The translations under genes were made by a program, and so were the position numbers. Under the pieces are notes generated by a model. It saw only the letters and a program-made list of their open reading frames with translations, was not told the DNA's origin and ran no database searches. From NCBI GenBank assembly GCA_963681505.1, contig OY811988.1:3023202-3087201 (forward strand): a stretch of DNA of 64,000 nucleotides, given 5' to 3'. This DNA comes from Eunapius fragilis. Taxonomy: Eukaryota; Porifera; Demospongiae; Spongillida; Spongillidae. Shown here piece by piece: positions 34,334-45,776 of this stretch; positions within the stretch are counted from its first letter, which is position 1; the number at the start of each line of letters is the position of its first letter.

Positions 34334-36272
34334 CTAGAGATCGGCTAATACCGCTGGCACGGCTGTTGGTAGAGGGTCGGCCTGTGGAGCAAGTGTGAAA
34401 AAACGTGAAAGCATATCTCTAGATAGAGCATCTGCCAGAGAGTTATGCTTGCCCGGTACGTGCACCAATTGGACGGTAAAGTTGTTACGTGCTGCCACAT
34501 AGAAGAGCTCGCGTAATACATGTAGTCCCATGATTGCGGTGTCCCTCGAGGATTGCCCATTCCACGCGTACACGACTGCCAGGTTATCGCAGTGGAACCT
34601 GATGCGGCGTCCGGCCAGCCTGTAACCCCAGGTGTGAGCTGCCACCACAATGGCAACAGTTCTTGCCATTGGATGGAGCGCTGGGACAACTCTTGGTGAG
34701 CCATGAGCCCCTAAACCAAGAACCATCAAAGTAAGCCCCAAACCCCAGGGTACCAGAGGCATCGGTGAATAGGTTCAATGTGTCAGCATCAGTCCAGCTG
34801 GGGTCGAGGAACATGGACACCCCGTTCCACAAATGGAGAAAGCGTGCCCACCATGCAATGTCAGCCCTGGTATCTGCGGTGACCCGGATGTGGTGGTGGA
34901 GTTTAGCCACAGTAGTGGATAGGTCGATCAATCGGCACAGAAATAGACGCCCAGCTGGTACCACCTTGGCCACAAACGACAGTTTGCCGATAAAGGACAG
35001 TAGTTCTCGTTTTGACGCCCTGCGCCGACTAAGCCAGGATTGTACCAGCAGTAGGATCTCAGCCAGTTTCTCCTGTGGGAGAGAAAGCGTGAGAGCCTCA
35101 GAATCCAGAAGGATCCCCAGGAATGTAATCTGGGTGGATGGTTCTTCCAGTTTATCGAAGGCAACAGGAACCCCTAAGTGCTCGCATATGGACAGAGTAA
35201 CCCGAACGGAGGCTGCACATTGGTCACGACCTGCTGCCCCAGCAATGAGAAAGTCGTCGAGGTAATGGATTGCCTCCACTTGGTGGTTCGTTACCAGGAT
35301 CCAATGTAGCGCCTTGGCAAAATGATTAAATAGGCATGGGGCGGATCGCAGCCCAAAGGGGAGGCAAGTGTCAACATAATACGACCCCTTCCAGAACATG
35401 CCCAACAAGTCCCAGTCTGTGGCACGTACAGGAACCATTCTGAAGGCAGCTTTAAGATCTACCTTGGCCATGATAGCGCCCTTGCCATAGGGATGGAGGA
35501 GCTTGACAGCATCATCCACAGAGGAGTAGTGCAGGGAGAATTCCTCCTTGGAGATGCCGTCGTTGACACTGGCTCCATAGGGGGCAGAGAGATGGAGGAT
35601 CATTCTCCATTTTCCTTGTTTCTTTGCCGCAGCACCAAGCCCAGATGTCCTTAGGCTTGGTAACGGCCTGTCTGCGAAGGGACCAAGTACTCTGCCTGCC
35701 GCTACCTCCTTCTGAAGCTCGGAAGTGATGACGTCGGGATGCTGGAGTGCAGAGGAAAGATTACGTGCTGTGTAAGGGGTGTGGGGGCCTTTGTAACCAA
35801 TAGAAACGCCGTTTAAGATGCTATGCAGCAGCCAGGAGACCCAGGCCTTGTCAGGGTGATTATGCAATTCTCGCTCAAATTCTGAGTGTCGTAAGGTGGT
35901 GTGGACGCGTAGATCAGCCAGGGGCCCCTGCGGCGGCCTTGGTGAAGGCCTTGCCAGGGTGGTCGCCACCGCAGCCTGCGATCCAACACTTGTGGGCAAA
36001 TGTGCAGCTGGTGCGGGTGCAGGTGCCGTAATTGTAACGCCTGCATATCTCCTTCCCCGTGGAGGAGAGAGTGGCGTGCTAGCTGGACTGGGTGGGTTGG
36101 CCTCCGGTGGTGCTGGAACGCTGTGCGGACGTGTTGCCAGGAGTGAAGGTGTTGATCTTGGGACGAAAGGGCTGGCGGGTGGCACACCAAACCAGTATGT
36201 CCTCCTTGACTTGATCCCATGGGACGAGGCGGGATTTGTCCCTAGCAACGGCCTGCCTAAATAGGCTGTCAT
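34334..36272 (-). pseudogene. Reverse transcriptase/RNase H of the DIRS-order element
   Basis: The open frame 36272-34584 (562 codons) overlaps the Gag end in another frame; its first 60-70 codons are probably not protein. RT landmarks: VDLKAAF (271-277), LPFGLRSAP (304-312) and the catalytic YLDDF (337-341). A connection region follows, then RNase H begins at LFTDASGTLGFGAYF (TDAS 503-506). A frameshift near 34690 moves the rest of RNase H to the frame 34762-34334, with HCDNLAVVYAWN and PGKHNSLADALSR. Catalytic RT and RNase H acidic residues are all visible, so damage looks recent. The tyrosine recombinase follows directly. Confidence 0.8.
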
Positions 36273-36825
36273 ACTTAATGCACACAGCTGCCTGGTAAGA
36301 GCTAAACAGTTGGCACATTATTGTTTGGTACTTAACCAGCTGTAAGCCCGACTCAGGAAATGCGTGCACCCTTATGGCCATGAAAATGCACCACGCCTCC
36401 ATCCAACTGGCAAAATCCCCAATACGCCTTTTACCCCCCGAGCGCTTCCCCGTTTGCGTGGTGAGTGCCTCGTCTAGTACAGGTGGTAACAATTTGTCTA
36501 GTTTAATAAATTTACCTCGTCTGATCTTCCTGACGAGGTACTTGGCCGGGGCTGTCACGCAGGAGGAGAAGGGCGCGTCTGAGAACTCCTCGAAGCTGCT
36601 GGACCTCCGAGATCTTCGGTGACGGTGGCGTCGGCGCCTGTGATGGGAGGTGGAGGAGGAGGAAGACGACCTAATGGACCGAGAGCTCGAGTCACTGGAG
36701 TCGTCCGAGTCCCTGGACCGCCGAGTGTGTCGGCGGGAGCGGCTTCTGGAACGAGAAGGGGGACCTCGCGCGAAAAATGGCGAGGCCTTCCGCGTACGTG
36801 TATGTGAGAGTTTTGCTTCGTCCAC
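36079..36825 (-). CDS. Gag-like ORF of the DIRS-order element
   Basis: An intact 248-residue protein. Residues about 20-75 are an Arg/Ser/His-rich tract (RSRSRSRRHTRRSRDSDDSS, HHRRRRHRHRRSRR) likely to bind nucleic acid. About residues 95-210 form a globular part with GKFIKLDKLLPPVL, a W/F-rich segment (FASWMEAWCIFMAI) and a KYDSLFRQAVA motif resembling the Gag core of DIRS/Ngaro elements. The stop lies at 36079-36081, and the RT frame already runs underneath it, so RT is probably made by frameshifting or independent initiation. Confidence 0.65.
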   Translation of the reverse strand: MDEAKLSHTRTRKASPFFARGPPSRSRSRSRRHTRRSRDSDDSSDSSSRSIRSSSSSSTSHHRRRRHRHRRSRRSSSFEEFSDAPFSSCVTAPAKYLVRKIRRGKFIKLDKLLPPVLDEALTTQTGKRSGGKRRIGDFASWMEAWCIFMAIRVHAFPESGLQLVKYQTIMCQLFSSYQAAVCIKYDSLFRQAVARDKSRLVPWDQVKEDILVWCATRQPFRPKINTFTPGNTSAQRSSTTGGQPTQSS

Positions 36826-37248
36826 CTGGTGGCGACCTGATGGCCCTTCTCTGGAGTCGGGTGTCCTGCGGTGAGACGGGCGGGGCTCCCTGGTAGTCCC
36901 TGAGGCCTGCTGACGATAAAGGGGCTCTAGTGCGTGAGAGGCCCGTAAGCAGCTCTAGAAAAATGGTCAGGCTGGTAACCGGACTACAAGTAATAGCAGC
37001 GGGGTCTGGGGCTCCGCCCCAGAAGTTTTTATGCATTCAGTAATCTGAGCAGCCTTTTTGGCATCTTAAATGCTTTGTGGCAATGAAATATTAATATTTC
37101 ACTGCATGGATGATATAAATCAAAAAGTTCCAAACTATACTCTTTATACCATTATACTCAAAACACATGCATTCTCCCTATATAATGCCTACCTAAATAT
37201 ATGGAAGTTTTATTAAATGACACGACATTGTACTCAGAGATCTCAAAG

Positions 37249-40200
37249 TCAAAACTTGCCAAACAGAGAAAGATGATGTTCACTACCACACACAAACTCA
37301 TTTAGGCAATCCTCCAGCACTAGTGAATCACAGCGATCCTTATGGACATGGAGAACAAGCAGATTATCCAGCCTTGAATCACTCATTGTTGTTCTGAGGT
37401 AAGACTTAACTCTTCTCAGAGCAGAAGCATTTCTCTCGCTGACAGCATTTGTTGCTGGCATGACCAGCAGCAGATGAATAAGGGAGCACACCTGTGACAC
37501 TGATACGCATACCTAGAGATAGAGTGCAAACATGTTGCGCAATATCTCGTATACCAACATTAGCAGTGGTAGGAAAAGCTGACAAGATTATGGACTGGAA
37601 CAGTTCCATCTGGGTATGAAGCAGCACCTTGTCAATATCATCACCATAAAACTCAGCAATGAAATTTAAATCTTGCTGATAATCTTTTCCATTCGCTGCT
37701 GATGCCAGTAGATTTTCCAAACGGCAATAAGTTTGGTAGCCAGGTTGGTTGAACCGCTGTCTAATACATGCCAGGTCTGCATCAATAACTACATAGTACT
37801 CGGTGCGAAAGTAGTCTTGGACGGTCTCCAGAAATGTTCCTTGGCCATCTCCTACCTCATACCGTTGTGGAGCCTTGCGCTTTCTTAGTAGTACTGCTTC
37901 ATCAATGTGCAATTTTTCTTGCACGCCAGAAACCTTGCTCCACAGTAACGAAAAACACTCTTGATTTCGCAAGCGTTCAAGAGTATTGCAGGTTAGCTGG
38001 GCTAATTGTTGGCCATCATCAGCACTGAGGGATGGTGATTGTAATGTCTTACTGAGATTATCAGTATGGCGCAAGATGCATTCACCTAGACAGAGACTGA
38101 AAAGAAACTCAAACTTTTCCATCTGTGCCTTGACACCAGTGATACGGGCACGACTCTCGGAATCAGATGCTATGTCCCTTGCCTCATCCCAGAACTCCTG
38201 GAATACCTTGTAGTTATCAATGACACTCTGAAGGGAAGCTGCTCTCACAGTCCATCGAGTAGGACAGAGCATTCGGAATCCAACAGTGCCAGGAGATAGA
38301 GAAGACTTCAGCAGCTCAAACAGACTATCACGCCTGGGAGAATACTTCAAAAGCTTACTGATTTCTCCAACTGTGTCTAGAACATCCCTTATCATTTTAC
38401 TCTCCTTCACTACATCAGCCACAGCCAAGTTCAGGGCATGGCCATAACAGTGGGCAAATACGGCACGCTCTTCTATCTGACACAGTTGTGTTGCTGTCCC
38501 AGTTCTGGATCCGGCCATGTTTGCTGCTCCATCATAACACTGACCTCTGCAATTGTGCATATCTAGGTTCATGCAGAGATCATATATAGAGGGATTGGAA
38601 ACGGGGCCAATCAACACTAATTAGCGCGCACAATCCTCGAACGAATCCTTACAAGCGGTTCGAATACATGTATAGCACTTAGAATTTTAATACAACAGAC
38701 ACGTTTAGAAGTTTGTACAGATATAACCTCTGGAACAGGCACGGACAAGGTTAGGCCTTCTGTAACAGGTACATATACTTGAGCGCGAGGAATTGCCACG
38801 ACCAAACCCCCACGTTCTTAATGTACCGAAACCTCTACCCATCACCTTTGAAGAAATGTACAGAACGATTGGAACGTGATTTAACTTTAAAAACATGTGC
38901 TAGGCACACAACCAACATAGCTCTACCAAAATAATATATCAAAACTAGCCACCATCGTTACAAAAAGCCGTGGCTCCCCGCAAGAGTAAGGGTACCCAAA
39001 ACATCACAGCGAGGTTTCTGAAGATGCTATACGCAAACAACATAGCGGTAGGCACATACTAGACTATGAGCAGTAAATACACAAATAATGACGAGAACAG
39101 TTCTTCTAGATCGCCGGATTCACCCCGCAAAGTTAAAAAATGGCCTTTTTTTTTTCTTATTCGGTTAAAAAATGGCTCAAAATGGAATCTATAAGTATTC
39201 AATGAATCTTTGATGGATCGTCTATCGAATACTTTTTTTAAACTTGAGAAGGCATGTTTCTTTACCTTGTGACATTCAAGACTTCAATTCAAGTCTACAA
39301 TTCCGCCCCCTTTTTTGGTCAACGAAGGTGTGATCCACGCGTGCAAGGATAGGGCGCGCTAAAATTGCTAAAGTCTATGGTGCACGTGATTCGTTTCCAA
39401 TCCCTCTATATATTATCTCTGGTTCATGCGTAGCACAACATCTTTTAGTACAGCAACAAGTGTGTCAGCATTGATTTTGTCAACTTTGTGAAGGCCGACA
39501 AAATCCTCATGTGGTTTCAAATCACTATCAACCCAGCGGAAGCATACTACAACCTGTTCTCTGATGGATGCATCTGTCACCTCATCAGCCATGATAGTGA
39601 AGTACTTAGCTTCTCTAATAGACAAGGCAATATTACGGATGATAGATAGTGCCATTGTCTGCAACAGCTCGTTCTGCATTTTAGGAGAAGTGTACCTGTC
39701 CTGCTTCTTTGCCAAAAGGTCATAAATAGTAACATCGTCAATCGCTTTCAGAAGCAATAGCTGATGGAAGTTGCTATCCATCTCATCCCCATCACCACGA
39801 ATTGCCATGCCTTGCCTTGCCATAAACCTTAGACACCGTGCCACTGTCATCAAATTCTTTCGGTTGCATGCTTTTTCATTTGAATGGGCACTAGACAGCA
39901 GTTCACCAATGTCACCAGTCGTTTTTGGAAAAGTTTCCATGGCTTCTACAGCAGCTTTGTGACAACCACTGGCTTCATGACGACAGAAACCTCCTTTCTC
40001 ACCCGTGGCATCCTTCCAATTGCAGTATCCACGACTGATGAAGCTCAAATCTAAAGTTTTAGCTGCCTTCAGTTTGTTGGAACGGGAAGCTTTTACACAT
40101 ATCGAGCAGAACGCTAAGTCACGACCTTCATCATAGTGGATCCAACACCACTTCTGAAACCATTGTGGTTGAAAGGAACGATGCGTTATTTCCTTTACGC

Positions 40201-40322
40201 CAAACGCTCGTTTAGGGAAGTTGTACTTCATTGGGATGATTAGGATTTTCTCCGATGTCAGGAAGAATCTCAGAATGAGATGACGATTGAGCGATCGAAC
40301 CAGAGAATGAACAGCCAGCCAT
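37249..40322 (-). pseudogene. hAT transposase of the DUF4371/ZMYM1-like type, split by an insertion
   Basis: The ATG at 40322 starts MAGCSFSGSIAQSSS. A one-base frameshift at about 40212 leads into the 40231-39413 frame, with a TTF-type zinc finger (FQKWCWIHYD..FCSICVKA), DUF4371 and the first catalytic D in FTIMADEVTDAS. The gene is then broken by the 848-bp element 38574-39421, and resumes in 38617-37406 with GQCYDGAANM (second D) and a long helical middle. After a further frameshift near 37440 the C-terminal dimerisation region appears (NAVSERNASALRRVKSYLR, 37500-37249). Across the insertion the flanks would read continuously RMN-LDMHN. Related hAT ends (CAG..CTG) occur at 28184 and 56736, but the ends of this element were not found. 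Confidence 0.8.
38574..39421. mobile_element. 848-bp hAT-like passenger, copy 2, inside the hAT transposase
   Basis: Ends CAGAGATCATATATAGAGGG and CCCTCTATATATTATCTCTG are inverted. GGTTCATGC lies at 38566-38574 and 39421-39429, giving a 7-9 bp target duplication (8 bp in either register). It interrupts the DUF4371 transposase between the first and second catalytic aspartates. Shares subterminal motifs with 28351-29186. Interior frames are short and unrecognised. Confidence 0.85.
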
Positions 40323-40405
40323 CGAGCACACGTTATATAGTTATAAAGTTGAGCTCAAAATAATTATATGTACGTACCACCAGCCAGTACTATAGGATAA
40401 CCATT

Positions 40406-40556
40406 GGGCTATTCCAGTTTTAAATCGTACATGGGTACTGATGACATCACCGCATACCTCCGGATAATAGCTAGTAATCATAGAATACTAGTGGTTATCC
40501 GGAGGTATGCAGCGATGTCATCAGTACCCATGTACGATTTTAAACTGGAATAGCCC
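40406..40556. mobile_element. 151-bp palindromic MITE
   Basis: GGGCTATTCCAGTTTTAAA(T)CGTACATGGGTACTGATGACATC and its reverse complement fold into a hairpin with one or two mismatches (CGCATACC / GGTATGCAG). ATT occurs on both sides (40403-40405 and 40557-40559). Superfamily unassigned. Confidence 0.8.
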
Positions 40557-41069
40557 ATTGTGCGGGTAACCTGTGAAATTATTATAACACAATTATCCAT
40601 GGGGGGGTACAATTTTATCGTTTTTTCAGCTGTTTCTCGAGGTGGACTTTGGCCAAAAAGTGGTCAGGCTATAGCCCGCATGCCTGACCGGCGGTTACGG
40701 CCCTGCGTGAGGAGCGGCAACGTCCGTGAAGCGTCGACGTGTATGGGATGCCGTGTCCCGGTTGACCGCTCCTGCAGGTGAAAGCACGCGCACGCTGCGG
40801 CGTGGGTGGAGGATAGAGCCGTGTGCCTTCGGACCGCGATGCTGATGGCGCTGTGGAGGGTTTGCCTCGCTTCCATCCTCTGCGTCAGAGCTGGCGGCAT
40901 CTGACGTGGAGACCGTCGTAGGCGAACGGCGGCGAGGGTCGAGGGACGGCTCGCCCTCTACGTCCATATCTGCGGCACCGGGCGGCACGCTATCCTGTTC
41001 CGGATCAGTATCGTCGCTGGAAAAGGCAGCCACGACTCGGCGGCGGCGATTCGGTTGGCGCGCTAATCC

Positions 41070-41222
41070 TTAGAGCTCGTCGCTATCAGATTCGCCAGGG
41101 GAGGAAGTCTGAACACCGCTGCGAGCAGAAGCGTCGGCTTCCTGAGCCAAGAGACGTTGGACCATATTCTCCTTGTTCCCCGTCACGGCTGTTTCGTCCG
41201 TGACAATAGGTTTTGTAATTAG
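41070..41222 (-). CDS. Possible 3' exon, SAP-like motif, acidic C-terminus
   Basis: An open frame on the minus strand reads TDETAVTGNKENMVQRLLAQE then a Ser/Gly-rich tail ending GESDSDEL and a TAA at 41070-41072. GNKENMVQRLL resembles the second helix of a SAP DNA-binding motif. The adjoining GC-rich frame 41033-40695 (FSSDDTDPEQDSVPPG, DMDVEGEPSLD) has a similar acidic style and might be another exon or an alternative end. Function unknown. Confidence 0.25.
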   Translation of the reverse strand, partial: LITKPIVTDETAVTGNKENMVQRLLAQEADASARSGVQTSSPGESDSDEL

Positions 41223-41299
41223 ATTGAATAAACCGAATTACGGTATCGACAAATATGGCGTACAATAAGCTCATTATAAAACTAACATCTAAAGGAGGC

Positions 41300-44200
41300 A
41301 GTTTATGCAAAACCCGTTACAGTAGTGCAAAATCCTATTGATGCTAGCTATAAAGCAACCACTTACTAGTCCCATACTGCGTATGCGCAAAGAAAAGCAC
41401 ATCGGCTTAATATACACTAACAGTTGCGCATCGCGATACTTATTTACCTGTCTAAAAGTCGACGATTTGGTTGCTACTTTTCTCCAAATCCCGCCTTATA
41501 AACTCCACGTTAAAAGGTAAGAAGTGAAGTTCAAAGAGTGATTAGTCAAGCTATGATTACTACAGGCTCCCACGCGCCCTATATAGGCCGTACAACGAAA
41601 TAAACCACAAACTGTTTCTAATGAATGCCGCGTGTAGTGGCTGTAAATTGGAAGACCTATGCCGGGCCTGTGGGTACAAGCTAAACAATGGGTGAAGAAG
41701 CAGGCGGTATTGTCTGCTAAGCTAGAAAGCCACACGCGTGCATACAAGTGCACAAGCTTCACTGAGGAATTGCTTCCACTTTGACGTGCCCTGAGATCCA
41801 CCCACCAATGTTCTGCAGCAAGTGCCAATTGGTGTTAAGGAGGAAGATTGCAGCACAAAAGGAGAAGCGTCCATACAAGTGCTTACTGAAGTCGTATGAT
41901 TGGTTCAGATGGGTGCAAGGTATGGATAGATCTAGCAATTGTCATATATCTTTTTACCACATGCACTCCAAGGTTGTATGTCTGCCTATAAGGATAGATG
42001 GCCCAAATACAGGCCATACATGTATTCTGGAAACAGTCCTGCATGCTGAAATTGTGGAGCCATTGTCACCAATAATAAAGATGCCCCCCCGCCCCCCCAC
42101 CCGCCCCATACAGCCTACAGCTAAAGCCACCCAGACACACTCTTTAATGAGTTGGAATGCTCTATCTGTCTGGGTGTGTTCACCACGTGACAGGCTAGTA
42201 TGCATGTGCCACTTGACTAGTGATGGAATGGATCCACCTATATAGCCATCTACAACACGCTGTCCCTGCTGTCACTCCACTGCACCCTTGGAGTGCAAGG
42301 ATGTCACTGTATTCCACTTCTAGCTTGATTTAGCAACTCATGTGTGTGATGTTATGGTGGCATGTGCAAGAGCAGCATGAAAGCAATCAGCTACGCCTCA
42401 CATTGTTGTGGCACTACTGACAGGAAATGCAACTTGTTAGTGAAGTCCTGCATGCACCAGATACTAAATGCTAATAAGAAGAACTGCATGCAGATTCCAA
42501 CAGGAGGTACAGTAAGTGTGAATGTAATATTAAATTTGAACCCTGATCTGTCATATACAACCTTTGAAGATGGTTCGCATATCCACACCACGAGCACCAC
42601 TCTCTGAGCTCAGTGTTCACACACACACAAGCGCTGTGTTCTTGAGCTTTAGATGACACGATCCATGCTGAGTGCTGGTGTGGAGGATGCTGATATCTTG
42701 TTTAGAATGAACTGAGTGAGGAAAGAAAAGGTACTCCATGATGCAGGGATCACTATTAACATTCCGAGTCCTATGCTTGGAATCCTTGGTATATAGGTAA
42801 CAGGTTAGCCACATCCATGCAGCTGCAAATTAAAGGAATATGTGCATATATAACTTTCACTTAACTTCCTTACAGGTGGTTCAGCGAAGCAAGCTGCGGT
42901 AGGACAGCACATTTGGGGGTATGAAAAGAACTGTAAAAATGCATCGACTAGAGGATCACATGGTGAAGTGCATGGATTTCAACACACCAAGCATGCTGTG
43001 GCTTTAATGGGAGAGCAGGGAGCTGAATGAATTCATGCAAAATTTAAACTAAAACTGAAAAGCATACTGAAGGAGTACTACCTCAATGCCCCACTCCATA
43101 TGGATCAACTGCAGTACCGCGGCCCGTGACAAGCCTGAAGGCCAAGGAAAAAGATTAATTGAAACATGAATATTAAATCCAAATGGCGGCGCAGTTTGAC
43201 ATATTCAGCGGACAAAATACTTACTCACGAGCGTGCGTGGGAGCCTAACGACAACAAAAACAACTGAAACAACCTCTTCACCTCCTATGACAACATTTTA
43301 GTGAGAACAAATAAGGCGGGATTTGTCACAAACCCGTGCAACTCGTGGGTACCCACGCCGTACCGTTATTCTTTGAACCGTTGGGCTATTATTAGAATAC
43401 ATAGACAGGCTATGAAATTGATACCATTGTGTTTCAAATGTTTCGCTGTACATAACTGTGCCATCAAATGCTAGATATTATGAAAGGTATCCTTTAAAAA
43501 CCCTGCTTTCTGGACTACATTTGTTGCTAGGGAGTTAATTAGTCTTGTTGCTAGGTAATTAACATTCATAGTGGGTGTGGGCCTAATGTCCACGTTTCAA
43601 TGGAGTTGTAACAGCCGTGCCGTGGCGACGAGGTTGGCCTGCATCAGGCGAAGACGCAACACTTCTTTTGTCAGCCGCATAAGACTCTTGCGGCGTGATT
43701 CTGTCATCGCGTATGAAACGTGAACAGTCAGGGCTGTGTCTGGTGAATGGTGCCAGGTATAATGTCGTATGCATGCTATTATACGCCATTAGTTAGCCCT
43801 CCTTCAGAATCTGCCAACAAAGGCGGCGCGGCGGCGCACGTGATTCAACAGCGCCCCATTTGGTGGGCGCTAACTAACAAAGCGAGCCACCATTGGTACA
43901 ATAGTGAGGGAGGCGTGGTGTGAGGATAGGCTAATTATAACTCTGGTGATAAGATGTGGTTACATGAATTACTGGTGCCATTAAACTCTGTTTAGATACC
44001 TAAACAGTACCTTGCGAAGAAAAAGTATGGCTACTGTTCCATACTATATGTTGTAAGTTCTTTCTGTCTCCTTTTGTTATGCGCTTCCAACTGGGGTGCA
44101 GAATTTGTCTACGTGGTCCAAAAAGTACGTTGAAGTCGATGCGTTCGTCGAATAATGGCCGCTGGTAGGAAGCGGTGGAGAGAAAACTAGGCCATGTGAC

Positions 44201-45400
44201 TTTGGCTACAAATAGAACAAAGATACTTCATTCATTGTATGGCTTTAAAATGGTGACAAGTTCAAACATGTTAACATGTAGTGCAAGGTTTCTAAGGTTG
44301 TCGGTTGTCAAGGGTGGTTGCTAGGGCACTACGCCACTTTTTCAATATTTCAAGAGGTATGCCTTTTGTCCACAAATTGTATGGCCGCATAGGGCTGTGA
44401 CAGATGGATTGGGAAAATAGCCACAGATGGATTGGGTTTGTACGAGTTTCTACGCAGTTGTGCTAATTACCTTATAAACGAGCGGGGGGAGGCGGCACGG
44501 GCCCGTTGTGCCCTACTTCCCCCATCCCAGATCCGCGACTGTTAAACTTGAATATAAGCATGCAACCTTTCATGTATATATTCATGATTGCAATACTTGT
44601 AAGCTGACGTATCTCCTTGTGAGCACCAGGCGTATTAATTTTTTTTTAAAGCTATAAATAACAACAAAGAGAATACATAAAACTACTCCTAACAGCTACA
44701 TAATACTAAACTTGTATAAGTAATATTTAATTAAAGTCAACATTCCTAGCCAGTATGGTCCTCGCTATCAGTGTGATGCTCAACCTTCCATACATCTCAC
44801 CAATCACTCTGGCTTTGTGAAATGAAGAGCCAAAGGCTAGGCGTTTGGCTAGTAGAATGAACGTTCTTCTTGCCTCCTCACCCCAGTTAAGTTTAAGTAA
44901 GTAATGTATGTCTCCACACATACAGTCCAGCTCAGCACATTTTGGGTCATATTAAATATCTGCGAATCAGTGGGATGCACATAATAAAAACAGTCTCAGT
45001 TGAACAAGAGATATCAATAAATGTGTGACATAAGCCACAACCTTAACTCATATGAATGTAATACTGTATAAAAATGTACTTATGCTAGTAATAAAAACAT
45101 TCTGTTTGAGAAAGTTGGTGGCAAATAGGATTTGAAGGCAATAGTGGTGTAAAAAGGAAGGAAACAAGAGTCCGATATGAAGGAGAAATGTAATAGTCCT
45201 ATATTTCACACACAAACATAATGTCCTACAAATGGGCAAAATATAGGACTGCTTTTGTAACAATGTTCGTGTATGTCACCCTTATCCCTAGGTACTTCCA
45301 ATAATATCTATACATATCACTTAGCACTACTAACACTACTGCATGCGGGTGAACTGCATGGATATATTTTTAACTGCTGTTTCATATATGTCCATGTAGG
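41300..45400. other. No supported gene; scattered repeat ends
   Basis: The frame 41781-41930 has a Cys-rich start (CPEIHPPMFCSKC) and is discussed as a finding. A hAT-like terminus CAGATCCGCGACTG is at about 44528. Near 45108-45265 lies a copy of the element family seen at 9445. All other frames are short and unsupported. Confidence 0.4.
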
Positions 45401-45606
45401 TGATACTGTATATTTTGGTGGTTACAGGATCCATCCAAGGTAAGTTTAATAGATGTAGAAATTGGTTCATCAATCCCTTACTGATATTGATAGTCAATGG
45501 CATATCCTCACAAATGGAAGGCCCGGTATGAGAAACTCTTGCTCTGGCATTTTAAATACACTCCTCGGAGATACCTATGCCATCGTAACTGGATATGATA
45601 CATCCA

Positions 45607-45776
45607 CTGCGCCACAGCATTTAGTATGCAGAGTTGTGCAGAGTCTGTATTTCAACCGTATGCAGATGGGTATCATTGAAGTGTTCGTTTGCAGATGAAC
45701 ACTTCAACAATACTCATCTGCATATGGTTGGTATGCAGACTCTGCACAACTCTGCATACTAAATGCTGTGGTGCAG
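45607..45776. repeat. 170-bp inverted duplication
   Basis: CTGCGCCACAGCATTTAGTA..., through GCAGAGTTGTGCAGAGTCTG, is followed by its reverse complement with a short centre at about 45690. It overlaps the end of the exon-like frame 46028-45759 on the minus strand, so the duplication truncates or extends that frame. Confidence 0.75.

Larger units (their letters stand above)
33441..36825 (-). mobile_element. DIRS-order tyrosine-recombinase retrotransposon
   Basis: Order on the minus strand: Gag-like protein (36825-36079), RT/RNase H (36272-34334) and tyrosine recombinase (34322-33441). RT and RNase H together with a tyrosine recombinase in place of a DDE integrase defines DIRS-like elements. 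No DNA methyltransferase domain is seen between RNase H and recombinase, which argues against classical DIRS1 and for a Ngaro/PAT-like or unclassified group. Terminal split or inverted repeats were not resolved by eye. The gene set carries several frameshifts. Confidence 0.8.

Noticed and set aside
35896-36264. Gly/Ala-rich plus-strand frame
   Set aside because: Antisense shadow of the DIRS Gag/RT junction.
43583-43789. 68-codon minus-strand frame
   Set aside because: No homology recognised, no splice sites, in a GC-rich patch where frames stay open by chance.
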